A stretch of 64,000 bases of DNA, from NCBI GenBank assembly GCA_035760965.1, contig DASTRY010000039.1:62001-126000 (forward strand). Reading direction: 5' to 3'. The translations under genes were made by a program, and so were the position numbers. How positions within the stretch are numbered: position 1 is the stretch's first letter; each line of letters begins with the position of its first letter. The notes below the pieces were generated by a model. That model saw only the letters and a list, made by a program, of their open reading frames with translations, was not told the origin of the DNA and did no database searches. Shown piece after piece: positions 27,752-36,299 of the stretch. The stretch comes from JADGHX01 sp035760965. Lineage in GTDB: Bacteria; Pseudomonadota; Gammaproteobacteria; Steroidobacterales; Steroidobacteraceae.

Positions 27752-29563
27752 ATGAGCGCTCGGGATCACGACGTCGCGTATGACACGCGCGCCCCGCTCG
27801 CACAGGTGCTCGGGGGGACGCGTATCGTCAGTTGGACCTGGCGAGCGGCCGGCGATCGCTTCGAGATTTCATCGAACGCGCGCACGGTGCTGGGTTGGCC
27901 TGCCCACGAGCCCCTGGAGAAGAGCGGCTGGCAACTGAGCGGGCTGCATCCGCTCGACGCCGAAGAGCGCCACTTGCGACTGCAGCACGCGTTCGAGCTG
28001 CAGCAGCCGTTCTTCGGCGAGTTTCGCATCATCCGCGCCGACACCCGCGAGACGGAGTGGATGGAGGAGCGCGGCACGGTGTTCGTCGACCCCGACACCG
28101 GCGAGCTCGGGCTCGCGGGCGTGTTGTGGTCGATTGCGACGCGACGGCGCGAGATCGCGTTCCTCGCCTCGTCCCGCACCCTCGATCGACAGCGGTCGGC
28201 GGGCCGCGACCCCTCCACCAAGCTCGCGGAGCTGCTGCGCAGTGAGCGGCGCATGCAGAGCGCCTTTCAGATCGAGACGATCGGGATCGCGTTCTTCGAC
28301 AACTCCGGCCAGATCACCGAGGCGAACGACGCTTACCTGCGCATGTTCGGCTTCCCTTCGATCGACTTCTATACAGGCACGCTTCGCTGGGGCGATGGCA
28401 CCGCGCCGGAATGGACGGACCTTCTCACGCGTGCCCGCGACGAGTACTGGCGCACCGGACAGGTCGCGCCCCACGAGCGTGAGTGCATCCGCCGCGACGG
28501 CGCGCACTGGTGGGGGCTGTTCGCGGCGCGACGCCTGAACGAAGTCGAGGGCATCGAATACGTTGTCGACATCAGCAATCGAATCGATGCGGAGCGCGAG
28601 CTACGCGAGAACCAGCGGCGCATGCGCGTGCTGATCGAAGGCATTCCGCAGATCGTGTGGCGCGCGATCGGCGCGGGCTGCTGGACCTGGGCCAGCCCGC
28701 AGTGGACGCAACTGACCGGTCAGCCGGAGTTGCACAGTCACGGGTCCGGCTGGTTGGACATGGTCCACCCGGACGATCGTCCGCGCGTCAAGAGTCAATG
28801 GGAGCACGCGCGTGTCACGGAGAGCTTCGCGCTCGACTATCGGGTGTGGCACGTGAAGGAGAATCGCTACCGCGCGTTCAAGACGCGCGCGCGCCCCGTG
28901 CACGACGATGCCGGACGCATCGTCGAGTGGCTCGGCACCTCGACGGACGTCGACGAGCTCGAACAGAGTCACGCGCGCGAGCAAGTGCTGAACGCGGAGC
29001 TACAGCACCGCACGCGCAATCTGCTCGCGCTCGTGCGATCGCTCACGCGCCAGACGTTGGGACCGGAGCGCTGCGCCCCCAACGACCTGGATGTCCTGGA
29101 CAGCCGCCTCGCAGCGCTCGGTCGGGTGCAGAAGCTGCTGGACGGGTCCATTCCCGGCATCTCGTTGCGAGGGCTGCTCGAAGCCGAGCTCGCTGCGCTC
29201 GGAGAAGTGGACGGTCCGGCCGCCGAGCTGCGCGGCCCCGACGTGCTGCTGCCGAGCGCACACGTGCAGACCCTCGCGCTCGCGCTGCACGAGCTCGCGA
29301 CGAATGCCGCGAAGTACGGGGCGTTCGCGTACAAGGGTGCGCACCTCACGGTGCAATGGACGTTGTATCGCAGCGCTCAGCAGCCGGGGCTGCTCGATCT
29401 CGAGTGGATCGAAAGAGGGGTGCCCATGCCCGCCGAGCCGCCCGCCCGAAAAGGGTTCGGGCGCGAGTTGCTCGAGGAGGCGCTGACGTTCACGCTCGGC
29501 TCGCGCACCCAGTTTGCCTTTGCAGCCGACGGCGTACGTTTTCATATCCAGCTGCCTCTCTGA
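27752..29563 (+). CDS. HWE-family sensor histidine kinase with PAS domains
   Basis: This 603-residue kinase has three PAS/PAC-like segments (starting near residues 20, 165 and 285; ending with WLGTSTDVDELEQSH). The HWE transmitter follows. The H-box ELQHRTRNLLALVRSLTRQT has phosphoacceptor His419, and the catalytic domain has ALALHELATNAAKYGAF. HWE kinases are common in alphaproteobacteria and some gammaproteobacteria and often control stress responses or light signalling. It is divergent from the CheB-CheR-PAS gene with 62 bp between starts, so one intergenic region could control both. It heads a co-directional run with the short HWE-like protein, receiver and Crp/Fnr regulator. Confidence 0.9.
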   Translation: MSARDHDVAYDTRAPLAQVLGGTRIVSWTWRAAGDRFEISSNARTVLGWPAHEPLEKSGWQLSGLHPLDAEERHLRLQHAFELQQPFFGEFRIIRADTRETEWMEERGTVFVDPDTGELGLAGVLWSIATRRREIAFLASSRTLDRQRSAGRDPSTKLAELLRSERRMQSAFQIETIGIAFFDNSGQITEANDAYLRMFGFPSIDFYTGTLRWGDGTAPEWTDLLTRARDEYWRTGQVAPHERECIRRDGAHWWGLFAARRLNEVEGIEYVVDISNRIDAERELRENQRRMRVLIEGIPQIVWRAIGAGCWTWASPQWTQLTGQPELHSHGSGWLDMVHPDDRPRVKSQWEHARVTESFALDYRVWHVKENRYRAFKTRARPVHDDAGRIVEWLGTSTDVDELEQSHAREQVLNAELQHRTRNLLALVRSLTRQTLGPERCAPNDLDVLDSRLAALGRVQKLLDGSIPGISLRGLLEAELAALGEVDGPAAELRGPDVLLPSAHVQTLALALHELATNAAKYGAFAYKGAHLTVQWTLYRSAQQPGLLDLEWIERGVPMPAEPPARKGFGRELLEEALTFTLGSRTQFAFAADGVRFHIQLPL

Positions 29564-29630
29564 AGGGGCCGGCAAGTTTTTCGCGGGGCTTAACGCAGGT
29601 TAGTGGCACAGGATGGAGGGACCGCCAATC

Positions 29631-30320
29631 ATGGCCGACATGCATTCCACTCGCGACGTGCCACGACGGCACGATGCCACTCCCGAGGAGCAACTCCACG
29701 AGCTCAGGCAGCGCACGGACGCGCGCTTCTTCGAGCACCGGCGGCAGGTGCGCGACCTGCTCGCGGTGATCCGTGCCATCGTCCGCCGGACCGCGCCTTC
29801 GAGCGGTTCGGTGGAGGACTTCGCCGCCCATCTCGAAGGACGGCTCGGCGCGCTCGCGCGCGTGCAGGAAATCCTCATGCGAGTGGGCAGCGAAGGCGCG
29901 GATCTCGCCGAGCTCGTGAGCGGCGGGTTCCTGGCCGAAGCCATCCCCGAGACGCGCTTCGAGGTCGCGGGCCCGCGCACGATGCTCTCCGGCAAGATGG
30001 CCGCGTCGCTCGCGCTCGCGCTCCACGAGCTCACGACGAACGCCATCAAATTCGGCGCGCTCAGCACGCCGCACGGCCGTGTCTCCGTGCGCTGGGCGCG
30101 CGATGTGCACCGGCCCGAGCGCATTCGGTTCGAATGGCAGGAACGCGGCATATCGATACTCACGGACGCGCCACGGCCGGTCGGCTTTGGAACCGAGCTC
30201 ATCGAAAAGACTTTGCCCTACGAGCTGCGAGCGCGCACGGCACTCGACTTCGCCCCCGGTGGCGTGCGCTGCCTCATCAAATTTCGAGCCGAAATTCCGG
30301 TGCGAGGAGACAATGAATAG
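29631..30320 (+). CDS. Short HWE-kinase-like protein with the phosphoacceptor His apparently replaced
   Basis: This 229-residue protein is a bare transmitter: a dimerisation helix (RRQVRDLLAVIRAIVRRT) and an HWE-type ATP-binding domain (LALALHELTTNAIKFGAL, ERGISILTDAPRPVGFGTELIEKTLPYEL). Aligning DLLAVIRAI with NLLALVRSL of the kinase just upstream places Arg38 at the position of its His419; the nearest His (His36) is two residues off. The ATP-binding part looks intact. It may be an inactive or atypical partner rather than an autokinase. ATG at 29631 follows a GGAGGG site by 10 bp; ATG at 29613 is an alternative. The end overlaps the receiver start by 8 bp. Confidence 0.8.
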   Translation: MADMHSTRDVPRRHDATPEEQLHELRQRTDARFFEHRRQVRDLLAVIRAIVRRTAPSSGSVEDFAAHLEGRLGALARVQEILMRVGSEGADLAELVSGGFLAEAIPETRFEVAGPRTMLSGKMAASLALALHELTTNAIKFGALSTPHGRVSVRWARDVHRPERIRFEWQERGISILTDAPRPVGFGTELIEKTLPYELRARTALDFAPGGVRCLIKFRAEIPVRGDNE

Positions 30321-30741
30321 CAGCATGCCCACGGGTCACCGACCGCAGTCGTCACATGCCGGCGCAATCGCTCAGCTGAAGGGCTATCGCGTGCTCGTCG
30401 TGGAAGACGACTACTTCGTCGCGCAAGACCTCTGCTCTACATTGCGCACGCGAGGCGCCACCGTGATCGGGCCCGCCCGCAGCGTCGACGTCGCACGTCA
30501 GCTCGTCAGCAGTCAGATGGTCGATTGCGCCCTCCTCGACATCAATCTGCATGGCGAGTACGCGTTCGACTTCGCGGAGGAGCTGCAGAGGAGCGGCATC
30601 CGCACAGTCTTCACGACCGGCTACGACACGTCGTTCATTCCTCCGCGGTTACGGCACACCGCGTGTTTGCAGAAGCCAGTGGATACCAACGCTCTCCTTC
30701 AGAGCATCCGCGTACGTTCCCCGGGAGCTGCACGACCATGA
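30313..30741 (+). CDS. Single-domain response regulator (receiver)
   Basis: This 142-residue stand-alone receiver has the acidic pair at residues 31-33 (VVEDDYFVA) and the phosphorylation site Asp76 in DCALLDINLHGEYAFD. The Thr of TVFTTGYD and the Lys in CLQKPVD complete the active site. There is no output domain, so it acts by phosphotransfer or protein contact. A GAGGAG site at 30303-30308 precedes ATG. It overlaps the HWE-like gene upstream by 8 bp and shares ATGA with the Crp/Fnr gene downstream, so the three are almost certainly translated from one mRNA. It resembles receivers that serve HWE kinases. Confidence 0.88.
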   Translation: MNSSMPTGHRPQSSHAGAIAQLKGYRVLVVEDDYFVAQDLCSTLRTRGATVIGPARSVDVARQLVSSQMVDCALLDINLHGEYAFDFAEELQRSGIRTVFTTGYDTSFIPPRLRHTACLQKPVDTNALLQSIRVRSPGAARP

Positions 30742-31499
30742 CTGCCATCGCCGCATGCCTGATCCGAAAGCTGGAGAACTTCGCTCCGCTCACGGAGGAC
30801 GAAAAGCGCGCACTCGCGGAATGCATCGGCGCCGTGCATCGCTTCCCGGCGCGGGAGGATCTCGTGCGCGAAGGCGAGGCGACCGACGGCGTGAAGCTGA
30901 TCCTCGAAGGGCTGGCGTGCCGCTACAAGGTGCTGCCGGATGGCCGCCGGCAGATCATCGCGTATCTCGTGCCGGGTGATCTGTGCGACGTGCGCGTGTT
31001 CCTGCTGCGGCGGATGGATCACACCATCGCCGCGCTGTCCCCGGTCGAGACGGCGGTGATCTCGCACGAAGCCATCGACGAGCTGATGCAACGGTATCCG
31101 CGGCTCACGCGGGCACTGTGGTGGTCGACACTGGTGGAAGAGTCGGTCACGCGCGAGTGGATCGTGAACGTCGGCCAGCGCACGGCGTTCGAGCGCCTTG
31201 CGCATCTCTTCTGCGAGATCTTCGCGCGCCTGCAGTCGGTGGGGCTGACGCAGGACAACCGGTGTGAGCTGCCGCTCACTCAGATCGAGCTCGCCGATAC
31301 GCTCGCGCTGTCGGCCGTGCACGTGAACCGCACTCTCATGGAGATGCGGCGCGCCCACCTGGTTTCCTTTCACAACCGCCAGCTGGTGATTCACGATCAC
31401 GCCGCTCTGCAGAGCGCAGCCGGCTTCAACGCCAACTACCTGCATCTCGATGGCGAGAGGCCCATCGCGCCCGTGCTGACGGAGCGCACCCGAGCGTGA
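30738..31499 (+). CDS. Crp/Fnr-family transcriptional regulator
   Basis: This 253-residue regulator has an N-terminal cyclic-nucleotide-binding-like beta barrel (LVREGEATDGVKLILEGLACRYKVLPDGRRQIIAYLVPGDLCD). A dimer helix and a helix-turn-helix follow, with LPLTQIELADTLALSAVHVNRTLMEMR as recognition region. It has no Fnr-type cysteine cluster and only part of the cAMP pocket, so the effector is unknown. It resembles the many Crp/Fnr proteins near HWE or PAS kinases. The start overlaps the receiver stop (ATGA). An intrinsic terminator at 31648-31676 follows it. Confidence 0.9.
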   Translation: MTAIAACLIRKLENFAPLTEDEKRALAECIGAVHRFPAREDLVREGEATDGVKLILEGLACRYKVLPDGRRQIIAYLVPGDLCDVRVFLLRRMDHTIAALSPVETAVISHEAIDELMQRYPRLTRALWWSTLVEESVTREWIVNVGQRTAFERLAHLFCEIFARLQSVGLTQDNRCELPLTQIELADTLALSAVHVNRTLMEMRRAHLVSFHNRQLVIHDHAALQSAAGFNANYLHLDGERPIAPVLTERTRA

Positions 31500-31526
31500 C
31501 TGCCAGCGCGGCGGCGCCTCGACGGC

Positions 31527-31666
31527 GCCGTCGGGCCGCACCACGCCATCGGGCCGCACTGCGCCATCGGGCCGCACCACGCCATCGGGCCGCACTGCGC
31601 CATCGGGCCGCACTGCGCCATCGGGCGCACTGCGCCGTGGGAAGCACTGCGCCGTTGGGCCGCGGC
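31527..31666. repeat. 18-bp tandem repeat (about eight units)
   Basis: Eight head-to-tail copies of a unit close to GCCATCGGGCCGCACTGC run from 31527 to 31666. Units 1-5 are 18 bp and differ only at GCC(A/G)TC and CAC(T/C)(G/A)C. Units 6-7 are 17 bp and unit 8 is partial, fading into the terminator stem. The period is a multiple of three, so both strands keep open hexapeptide frames across it, but neither frame resembles a protein. Unit-to-unit identity is high, pointing to recent slippage. Its position after the Crp/Fnr stop suggests no coding role; a protein-binding or RNA-structure role is open. Confidence 0.85.
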
Positions 31667-31676
31667 GCATTTTTTT
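31648..31676 (+). terminator. Intrinsic terminator after the Crp/Fnr gene
   Basis: A perfect 7-bp stem TGCGCCG/CGGCGCA (31648-31654 and 31663-31669) encloses an 8-base loop and is followed by seven T residues (31670-31676). It would end the transcript carrying the HWE, receiver and Crp/Fnr genes. The 5' arm is built from the last units of the tandem repeat. Confidence 0.8.
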
Positions 31677-31775
31677 CGCGGAGCATGTCGGCTCGCCATT
31701 GGACACCTCGTCCTTGGAGCACCGGGCGGCACCGGCTGCCCGAACCCTGGATTCCATTGCGAACGGAGCCTCTTC

Positions 31776-32201
31776 ATGAACGCCAACCCCGCCGATCATC
31801 CTCCTGCCGCTCAGACTGCCCCCCGGGGCGGCGTCATCGCCTACTTGACCGTCGATGGCGCCGTTGCCGCCGCAGAGTTCTATGCCCGCGCGTTCGGCGC
31901 CGTCGAGGTCGGGCGACATCCCGTCGACGACAAGGGCCGCACGATGCACATCCATCTGGTCATCAATGGCACCTCGCTGATGTTGAGCGACGGGTTCCCC
32001 GAACACGGCCATCCAGCCGTGCCACCGCAGGGCTTCTCGCTGCTCATTCCGGCCACCGACATCGATCAGCAGTTCGAGCGCGCCGTGAAAGCCGGCGCGA
32101 CCGTGCTACAGCCCGTGCAGAAGATGTTCTGGGGCGATCGTTACGGATCGCTGCGCGATCCGTTCGGCGTCACCTGGGCCATGAACCAGAGCGGCGGCTG
32201 A
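31776..32201 (+). CDS. VOC-superfamily (PhnB/glyoxalase-like) protein
   Basis: This 141-residue protein has the vicinal-oxygen-chelate fold pattern of PhnB-like proteins: VIAYLTVDGAVAAAEFYARAFGA at the start, MHIHLVINGTSLMLSD in the middle and WGDRYGSLRDPFGVTWAM at the end. Members bind small molecules or metals, and most are uncharacterised. It is monocistronic by position, between a terminator upstream and a 155-bp gap downstream that holds a strong inverted repeat. Confidence 0.85.
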   Translation: MNANPADHPPAAQTAPRGGVIAYLTVDGAVAAAEFYARAFGAVEVGRHPVDDKGRTMHIHLVINGTSLMLSDGFPEHGHPAVPPQGFSLLIPATDIDQQFERAVKAGATVLQPVQKMFWGDRYGSLRDPFGVTWAMNQSGG

Positions 32202-32244
32202 TCGTTCCAGGCGGGCGTCTCGTCCCAAGGCGCGCGACTGCTCT

Positions 32245-32277
32245 GGGCGGCGCGTCGCGAATTGCGACGAGCCGCCC
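32245..32277. repeat. Inverted repeat after the VOC gene
   Basis: GGGCGGC (32245-32251) pairs with GCCGCCC (32271-32277), and inside this TCGC pairs with GCGA around GAATT. The structure is a long imperfect hairpin in the gap between the VOC and methyltransferase genes. It lacks a T tract, so it is more likely an mRNA-stabilising or factor-assisted element than an intrinsic terminator. Confidence 0.4.
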
Positions 32278-32356
32278 GCATCGCGCGCCCGCGCCGCTAG
32301 GAGGCAGCTCGTGGCGTGGCTTAGGGTTCTCTCGCCACGCAACGGGGAGAACCGCT

Positions 32357-33130
32357 ATGTCCGCACGATCGATGCCGCGGGCGATGCTCGCCTGCACGCT
32401 CCTCTCGGCAGCGCTCTTGGCAACCGCGAGCGCCCGCGCCGGAGACCTTTACGACGCCGCCCTCGCCAATCCCGCGCGTCCTGCGAAGGACGTGAAGCGC
32501 GATGCCGCGGATCATCCCGCCGAGTTGCTGCGCCTCGCGGGGATCCGGCCCGGCATGCGCGTCGCCGACTTCATGGCGGCGAACGGCTACTGGACCGAAA
32601 TCCTGAGCTACGTCGTCGGACCGCGGGGTCACGTGCTCATGCTCAACAACGCGGCCTACGACGGCTGGAGCCCGGGGTGGGAGAAGCGCGTCGCGGACCA
32701 TCGCTTGCCGAACGTCGAGCACCGCACCGTCGATCTCGACGACATGCAGCTCGGCAGCGGCACACTCGACGCCATCGTGATGATCAAGGTGTATCACGAT
32801 CTCTACTGGGTGGACCCGAAAGGCGAGTGGCCGAAGGTCGACGTGCCGCGCACGCTCGATCAGCTGGTGCGCGCGCTGAAGCCGGGCGGCGTGCTGCTGC
32901 TCGTCGATCATTCCGCGAAGCCCGGCACCGGCAGCTCGGCCGCAACGCCGCTCCATCGCATCGAAGAGAGCTACGCGCGCAAGGACTTCGAGTCGCGCGG
33001 CCTCGAGCTCGTGGCCCACAGCGATGTCCTGCGCCGTCCGGACGACGCGCGCGACCTCCTCAGCTATGAAGGGCCGGGCCTCGGCAAGACGGATCGTTTC
33101 GCGCTGGTGTTTCGTAAGAAGGCGAGCTGA
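32357..33130 (+). CDS. Exported SAM-dependent methyltransferase-like protein
   Basis: This 257-residue protein has a signal-peptide-like N terminus (MPRAMLACTLLSAALLATASARA, written here only for residues 6-28 as a hydrophobic core). The class I methyltransferase-like fold then follows: LLRLAGIRPGMRVADFMAANGYWTEIL with a degenerate glycine motif, and LDAIVMIKVYHDLYWVD. LVRALKPGGVLLLVDHS comes later. Proteins of this type occur widely as exported or periplasmic methyltransferase homologues of unknown substrate; without cytoplasmic SAM their activity is uncertain. ATG at 32357 follows GGGGAGA. A terminator for the next, convergent gene lies 73 bp beyond the stop. Confidence 0.82.
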   Translation: MSARSMPRAMLACTLLSAALLATASARAGDLYDAALANPARPAKDVKRDAADHPAELLRLAGIRPGMRVADFMAANGYWTEILSYVVGPRGHVLMLNNAAYDGWSPGWEKRVADHRLPNVEHRTVDLDDMQLGSGTLDAIVMIKVYHDLYWVDPKGEWPKVDVPRTLDQLVRALKPGGVLLLVDHSAKPGTGSSAATPLHRIEESYARKDFESRGLELVAHSDVLRRPDDARDLLSYEGPGLGKTDRFALVFRKKAS

Positions 33131-33202
33131 GCGGCGCATTCGCGCTCGCGCCGCTCGCCGTCGCGGCGACTGCGCCCGCCCGTCGCCCGAGTGAGGCGTA
33201 CC

Positions 33203-33237
33203 AAAACAGAGGCCGTGCCCGCTTCCGGGCACGGCCT
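33203..33237 (-). terminator. Intrinsic terminator of the large TonB receptor
   Basis: A 12-bp perfect stem (33210-33221 with 33226-33237; AGGCCGTGCCCG on one arm) closes a four-base loop. On the minus strand it is followed by CTGTTTTGG, a short T run. It sits 54 bp after the TonB receptor stop. The stem could also work weakly for the convergent methyltransferase gene, but that side has no T tract. Confidence 0.75.
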
Positions 33238-33290
33238 CGAGTTGTAAAGCTCTTCGTTCTTGTTACCGCTTCAGGCGCTGGCCGCGCACC

Positions 33291-36200
33291 TCAGAACTTC
33301 ATCCGCAGGCCGATGCGATACATGCGGCCGAGCGTATCGAAGTAGGTCGCGTTGGTGCCGCCGAAGTTGTTGGCCACGCCGAACGCGGTAATGCCCGCCG
33401 CGAACGGCGGCTGCTTGTCGAACAGGTTGTCGACCACGCCGAACAGCTGCAGGTTGCTCACCGAGCCGAGGTTCTCGAAGGAGTACGTGCCGGAGAGCGT
33501 GAACACCTGGTAGCTCGCCACCGTGGTCACCGGAATGACCGGATCGCCCAGGTTGTTCAGACCGCCGTCGCGGTTGTTGTAGTCCATCGTGCCGCGGCCG
33601 ACGAAGCGCATCTGCATCGTGACGCTCGCCGGGCCCTGCGCGTAGGTGCCGATGAGGCTGCCCGTCCACTTCGGCTGCGGCTGGTTGTCGTTCAGGAACG
33701 AGTTCGACGAGCCCGTCTGGCCGACGATGTCCACCGGTGCCGTGCGTGGGTTGTTCTGGAACACCTGGTGCCACATGTTCTCCGCGAGCAGGCGGAACGA
33801 CAGATTGGCCCCATTGCTCAGCTGCATGTTGTACGAGCCCGAGAAATCGAGGCCCTTGAACATGTAGGCCGCGCCGTTGAAGGAGAGCGCGCGGACGGTG
33901 TCGATGCCCTGGAACGTGCGCACGCTGCCGTCGGGCTGCACGACGTCGTACGTCGTGCCGTCGAAGGTGATCAGCGCGCAATCGGCCGGATCGTTGCGAT
34001 CGCGGCAGCCGTCTTCCACATCCTGCACGTTGGCCTGCTGGATCGCGTCCTTGATCTTGATGCGGAAGTAATCCACCGAGAGCTGCAGGCCCGAGAGCGC
34101 ACCCTCCGGGCTCCACACGAAGCCGAACGTCGTGGTGTCGGATTTCTCCGGACGCAGGTCCGGGTTGCCCTCGAGGCTCCAGTTACACGGATCCGTCTGG
34201 AACGGGCTGCCCGTCGCGCCGCAGTAGCCGAACAGGCCACCCGCGCCGATCTTCTGCCCGTAGTAGAGCTCGCGGAAGTTGCCCGCGCGCGAGTCGCGCG
34301 ACTGGCTGCCGCGGAAGCGGAACGTGTCCACGACATCCCACAGGCCGCTGATCTTCCAGGTCGTGAGGTTGTGCGTCTTGTGCAGACCGGTCGTGCCCGC
34401 GAGACCCTGGTTGCGGTACTTCGATTCGCGCAGCGCGAGGTCGAAGTTCACCTTCTTCGCGAACGCGAGGTCCTTCAGCACCGGGATGCTCGTTTCGACG
34501 TAGGCCTCGTCGACCTTCACATCACCCGAGAACGGCTCACCGTACTGAATGAGATAGTCGGTGCGCACGTAGGCCGGCTCGTTCGGCTCGAGATTGTGGC
34601 CGAGCTCGTCGCGATGCTCGTAACCCACGGCGGCCTGGATCTCGCCGGCGCCCCAGCCCTCGAACAGCGTGCCGCTCGCGTTCACCGCAGCGACCTGCTG
34701 CGTGTAGATCAAGCGCTCGTCGAGATTGCCGAAGAGATACGCATGCTGCGCGGGCGTGAGCGCCTGCGTGCCGAACACGCTGACGGGCACGCACGCCTGG
34801 ATCAGCGCGGGATCGAACAACGCGTACTGCGGATTCGTCGGATCGAGCTTCGCCGCGCAGACCGGGTCGCCGGTGACCGGGTCCGACACCACGTTCAACG
34901 CCAGCGTCGCGGCGTTGTTGTGCAGGTTGTCGTTCAGGAGCTGGCGACGGTTCGTGCGGCCGATCTGGTAGTAGCCGTCCCACGACCACGACGAATCGCC
35001 GAACTTGCCGTCGAGGCCGATCGAGGCGCGCTTCACGGTGGTCGTGAAGCGCGTGAACGAATCGATCTGCTGGTTCCAGGACTTCGCGACCAGCGCGAAC
35101 GGCGCGTTGCCGGCATCCGCCAGGATCGGCGCCGCGAACGGATTGGCCGGGGTCACCGCGACGAACGAGCTGTCGACGCCGGCCGTGTAGTTGGTCGTCT
35201 CGACGCGTCCGTAGGAGGCATCCACGCTCAAGTTGAGCGTGTCCGTCAGCGCGAAGGTGAACGTGCCCGCTGCGACCTTGCGATCGACCGGCGCGCGCAG
35301 GTTCGTGTACTTGTAGATCGGGTCGCCGTCACCGCCGGGAACGACGTTCTGCGGCGAGCCGGCCGCGGCATACGGCGCGAGGCCGAGGTTGAACACGGCG
35401 GCACCGGTGCCCGCCGCGTTCGACTGATACAGCGAGTTCGTGCCGGAGAACACGTTCTGCAACACGCCCGTGTCGCTGATCATGTTCTTGCGCAGGTTCT
35501 CGCCGTAGAGATAGCTGCCCGGGCTGCCCGGGTTCTGGAAGAAGCCGGCGTTGCGCGAGCAGAAGTCGCGCGCATCGAGGCAGCCGACCGAATCCATGTC
35601 CTCGTACTCGCCGCCGAGGACGAAATGCCCGCGATCGTCGGCAAAGCCGTGACCGAACGCGAGCGCGACGTGCTTGTCCTTCGCGTCGCTGTGCATCGAC
35701 TGCTGATAGTCGATGTCCGCGCGGCCGCCTTCGAGCCGGGTGTTGAGGAAGATGTTCTGCACACCGGCGATGGCGCCCGAGCCGTACGCCGCGGAGGCGC
35801 CGCCCGTCACCGTGTCGATGCGGTCGATCAGGATCGACGGAATGAAGTTCAGGTCGACGCCGTCGCCCTGGTTGGTCGGCACGTAGCGCCGCGTGTTCAC
35901 GAGCGTCAGCGTGCGGCTGCCGAAGTACGGGTTGAGACCGCGCAGGTTCGCGATGGTCGATCCCGTGAAGAAGCTCGAGTTGCCGGTGGTGGTCGGCGTG
36001 TTGGTCGAGATGTTGGAGGGAAGCTGTGTGACCGCCTGTCCGACGTTCACGATGCCGAGATTCTGCAGATACGAGGAATCGACGACCGTGGTCGGGTTCG
36101 GCGTGTCGAAATCCGTCGTGCGCTTGATGCGCGACCCGGTGACGGTGATCTCCTCGAGGGCCTGTACGCCGCCCGTCGCCGAGCTCTGTCCCGTGCTGCC

Positions 36201-36299
36201 TTGATCCGCCGCCTGTTGTGCGTGCGCCGCACCGGCCAAGCTGAGCGTCAGCGCCGCTCCATGCAACACCGCGGCGACTGCCTTACGAACTCCACTCAT
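33291..36299 (-). CDS. TonB-dependent receptor (large, Gammaproteobacteria/Steroidobacter type)
   Basis: This 1,002-residue receptor has a signal peptide ending AHAQQ, a TonB-box region LEEITVTGSRIKRTT, and a plug with QLPSNIST, IANLRGLNP and LVNTRRYVPTNQGDGVDLNFIPSILIDRIDTVTGGASAAYGSGAIAGV (listed as separate short motifs in order). A long barrel ends at RIGLRMKF. This plug type (GSRIKRTTDFDTPNPTTVV) is typical of large receptors in Steroidobacter, Sphingomonas and Xanthomonas that take up peptides, glycans or hydrophobic compounds. GAGGGGGG lies 3 bp before the ATG. The regulator at 36.7 kb is divergent and could control it. Confidence 0.9.
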   Translation of the reverse strand: MSGVRKAVAAVLHGAALTLSLAGAAHAQQAADQGSTGQSSATGGVQALEEITVTGSRIKRTTDFDTPNPTTVVDSSYLQNLGIVNVGQAVTQLPSNISTNTPTTTGNSSFFTGSTIANLRGLNPYFGSRTLTLVNTRRYVPTNQGDGVDLNFIPSILIDRIDTVTGGASAAYGSGAIAGVQNIFLNTRLEGGRADIDYQQSMHSDAKDKHVALAFGHGFADDRGHFVLGGEYEDMDSVGCLDARDFCSRNAGFFQNPGSPGSYLYGENLRKNMISDTGVLQNVFSGTNSLYQSNAAGTGAAVFNLGLAPYAAAGSPQNVVPGGDGDPIYKYTNLRAPVDRKVAAGTFTFALTDTLNLSVDASYGRVETTNYTAGVDSSFVAVTPANPFAAPILADAGNAPFALVAKSWNQQIDSFTRFTTTVKRASIGLDGKFGDSSWSWDGYYQIGRTNRRQLLNDNLHNNAATLALNVVSDPVTGDPVCAAKLDPTNPQYALFDPALIQACVPVSVFGTQALTPAQHAYLFGNLDERLIYTQQVAAVNASGTLFEGWGAGEIQAAVGYEHRDELGHNLEPNEPAYVRTDYLIQYGEPFSGDVKVDEAYVETSIPVLKDLAFAKKVNFDLALRESKYRNQGLAGTTGLHKTHNLTTWKISGLWDVVDTFRFRGSQSRDSRAGNFRELYYGQKIGAGGLFGYCGATGSPFQTDPCNWSLEGNPDLRPEKSDTTTFGFVWSPEGALSGLQLSVDYFRIKIKDAIQQANVQDVEDGCRDRNDPADCALITFDGTTYDVVQPDGSVRTFQGIDTVRALSFNGAAYMFKGLDFSGSYNMQLSNGANLSFRLLAENMWHQVFQNNPRTAPVDIVGQTGSSNSFLNDNQPQPKWTGSLIGTYAQGPASVTMQMRFVGRGTMDYNNRDGGLNNLGDPVIPVTTVASYQVFTLSGTYSFENLGSVSNLQLFGVVDNLFDKQPPFAAGITAFGVANNFGGTNATYFDTLGRMYRIGLRMKF

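Noticed and set aside
31527..31666. CRISPR array
   Set aside because: The units are directly adjacent with no unique spacers and no cas genes are in the window.
31496..32356. A long plus-strand frame upstream of and joined to the methyltransferase
   Set aside because: Its first 287 codons cover the tandem repeat, terminator and the VOC gene in another frame and are Arg/His-rich. A signal peptide and ribosome site support ATG at 32357 instead.
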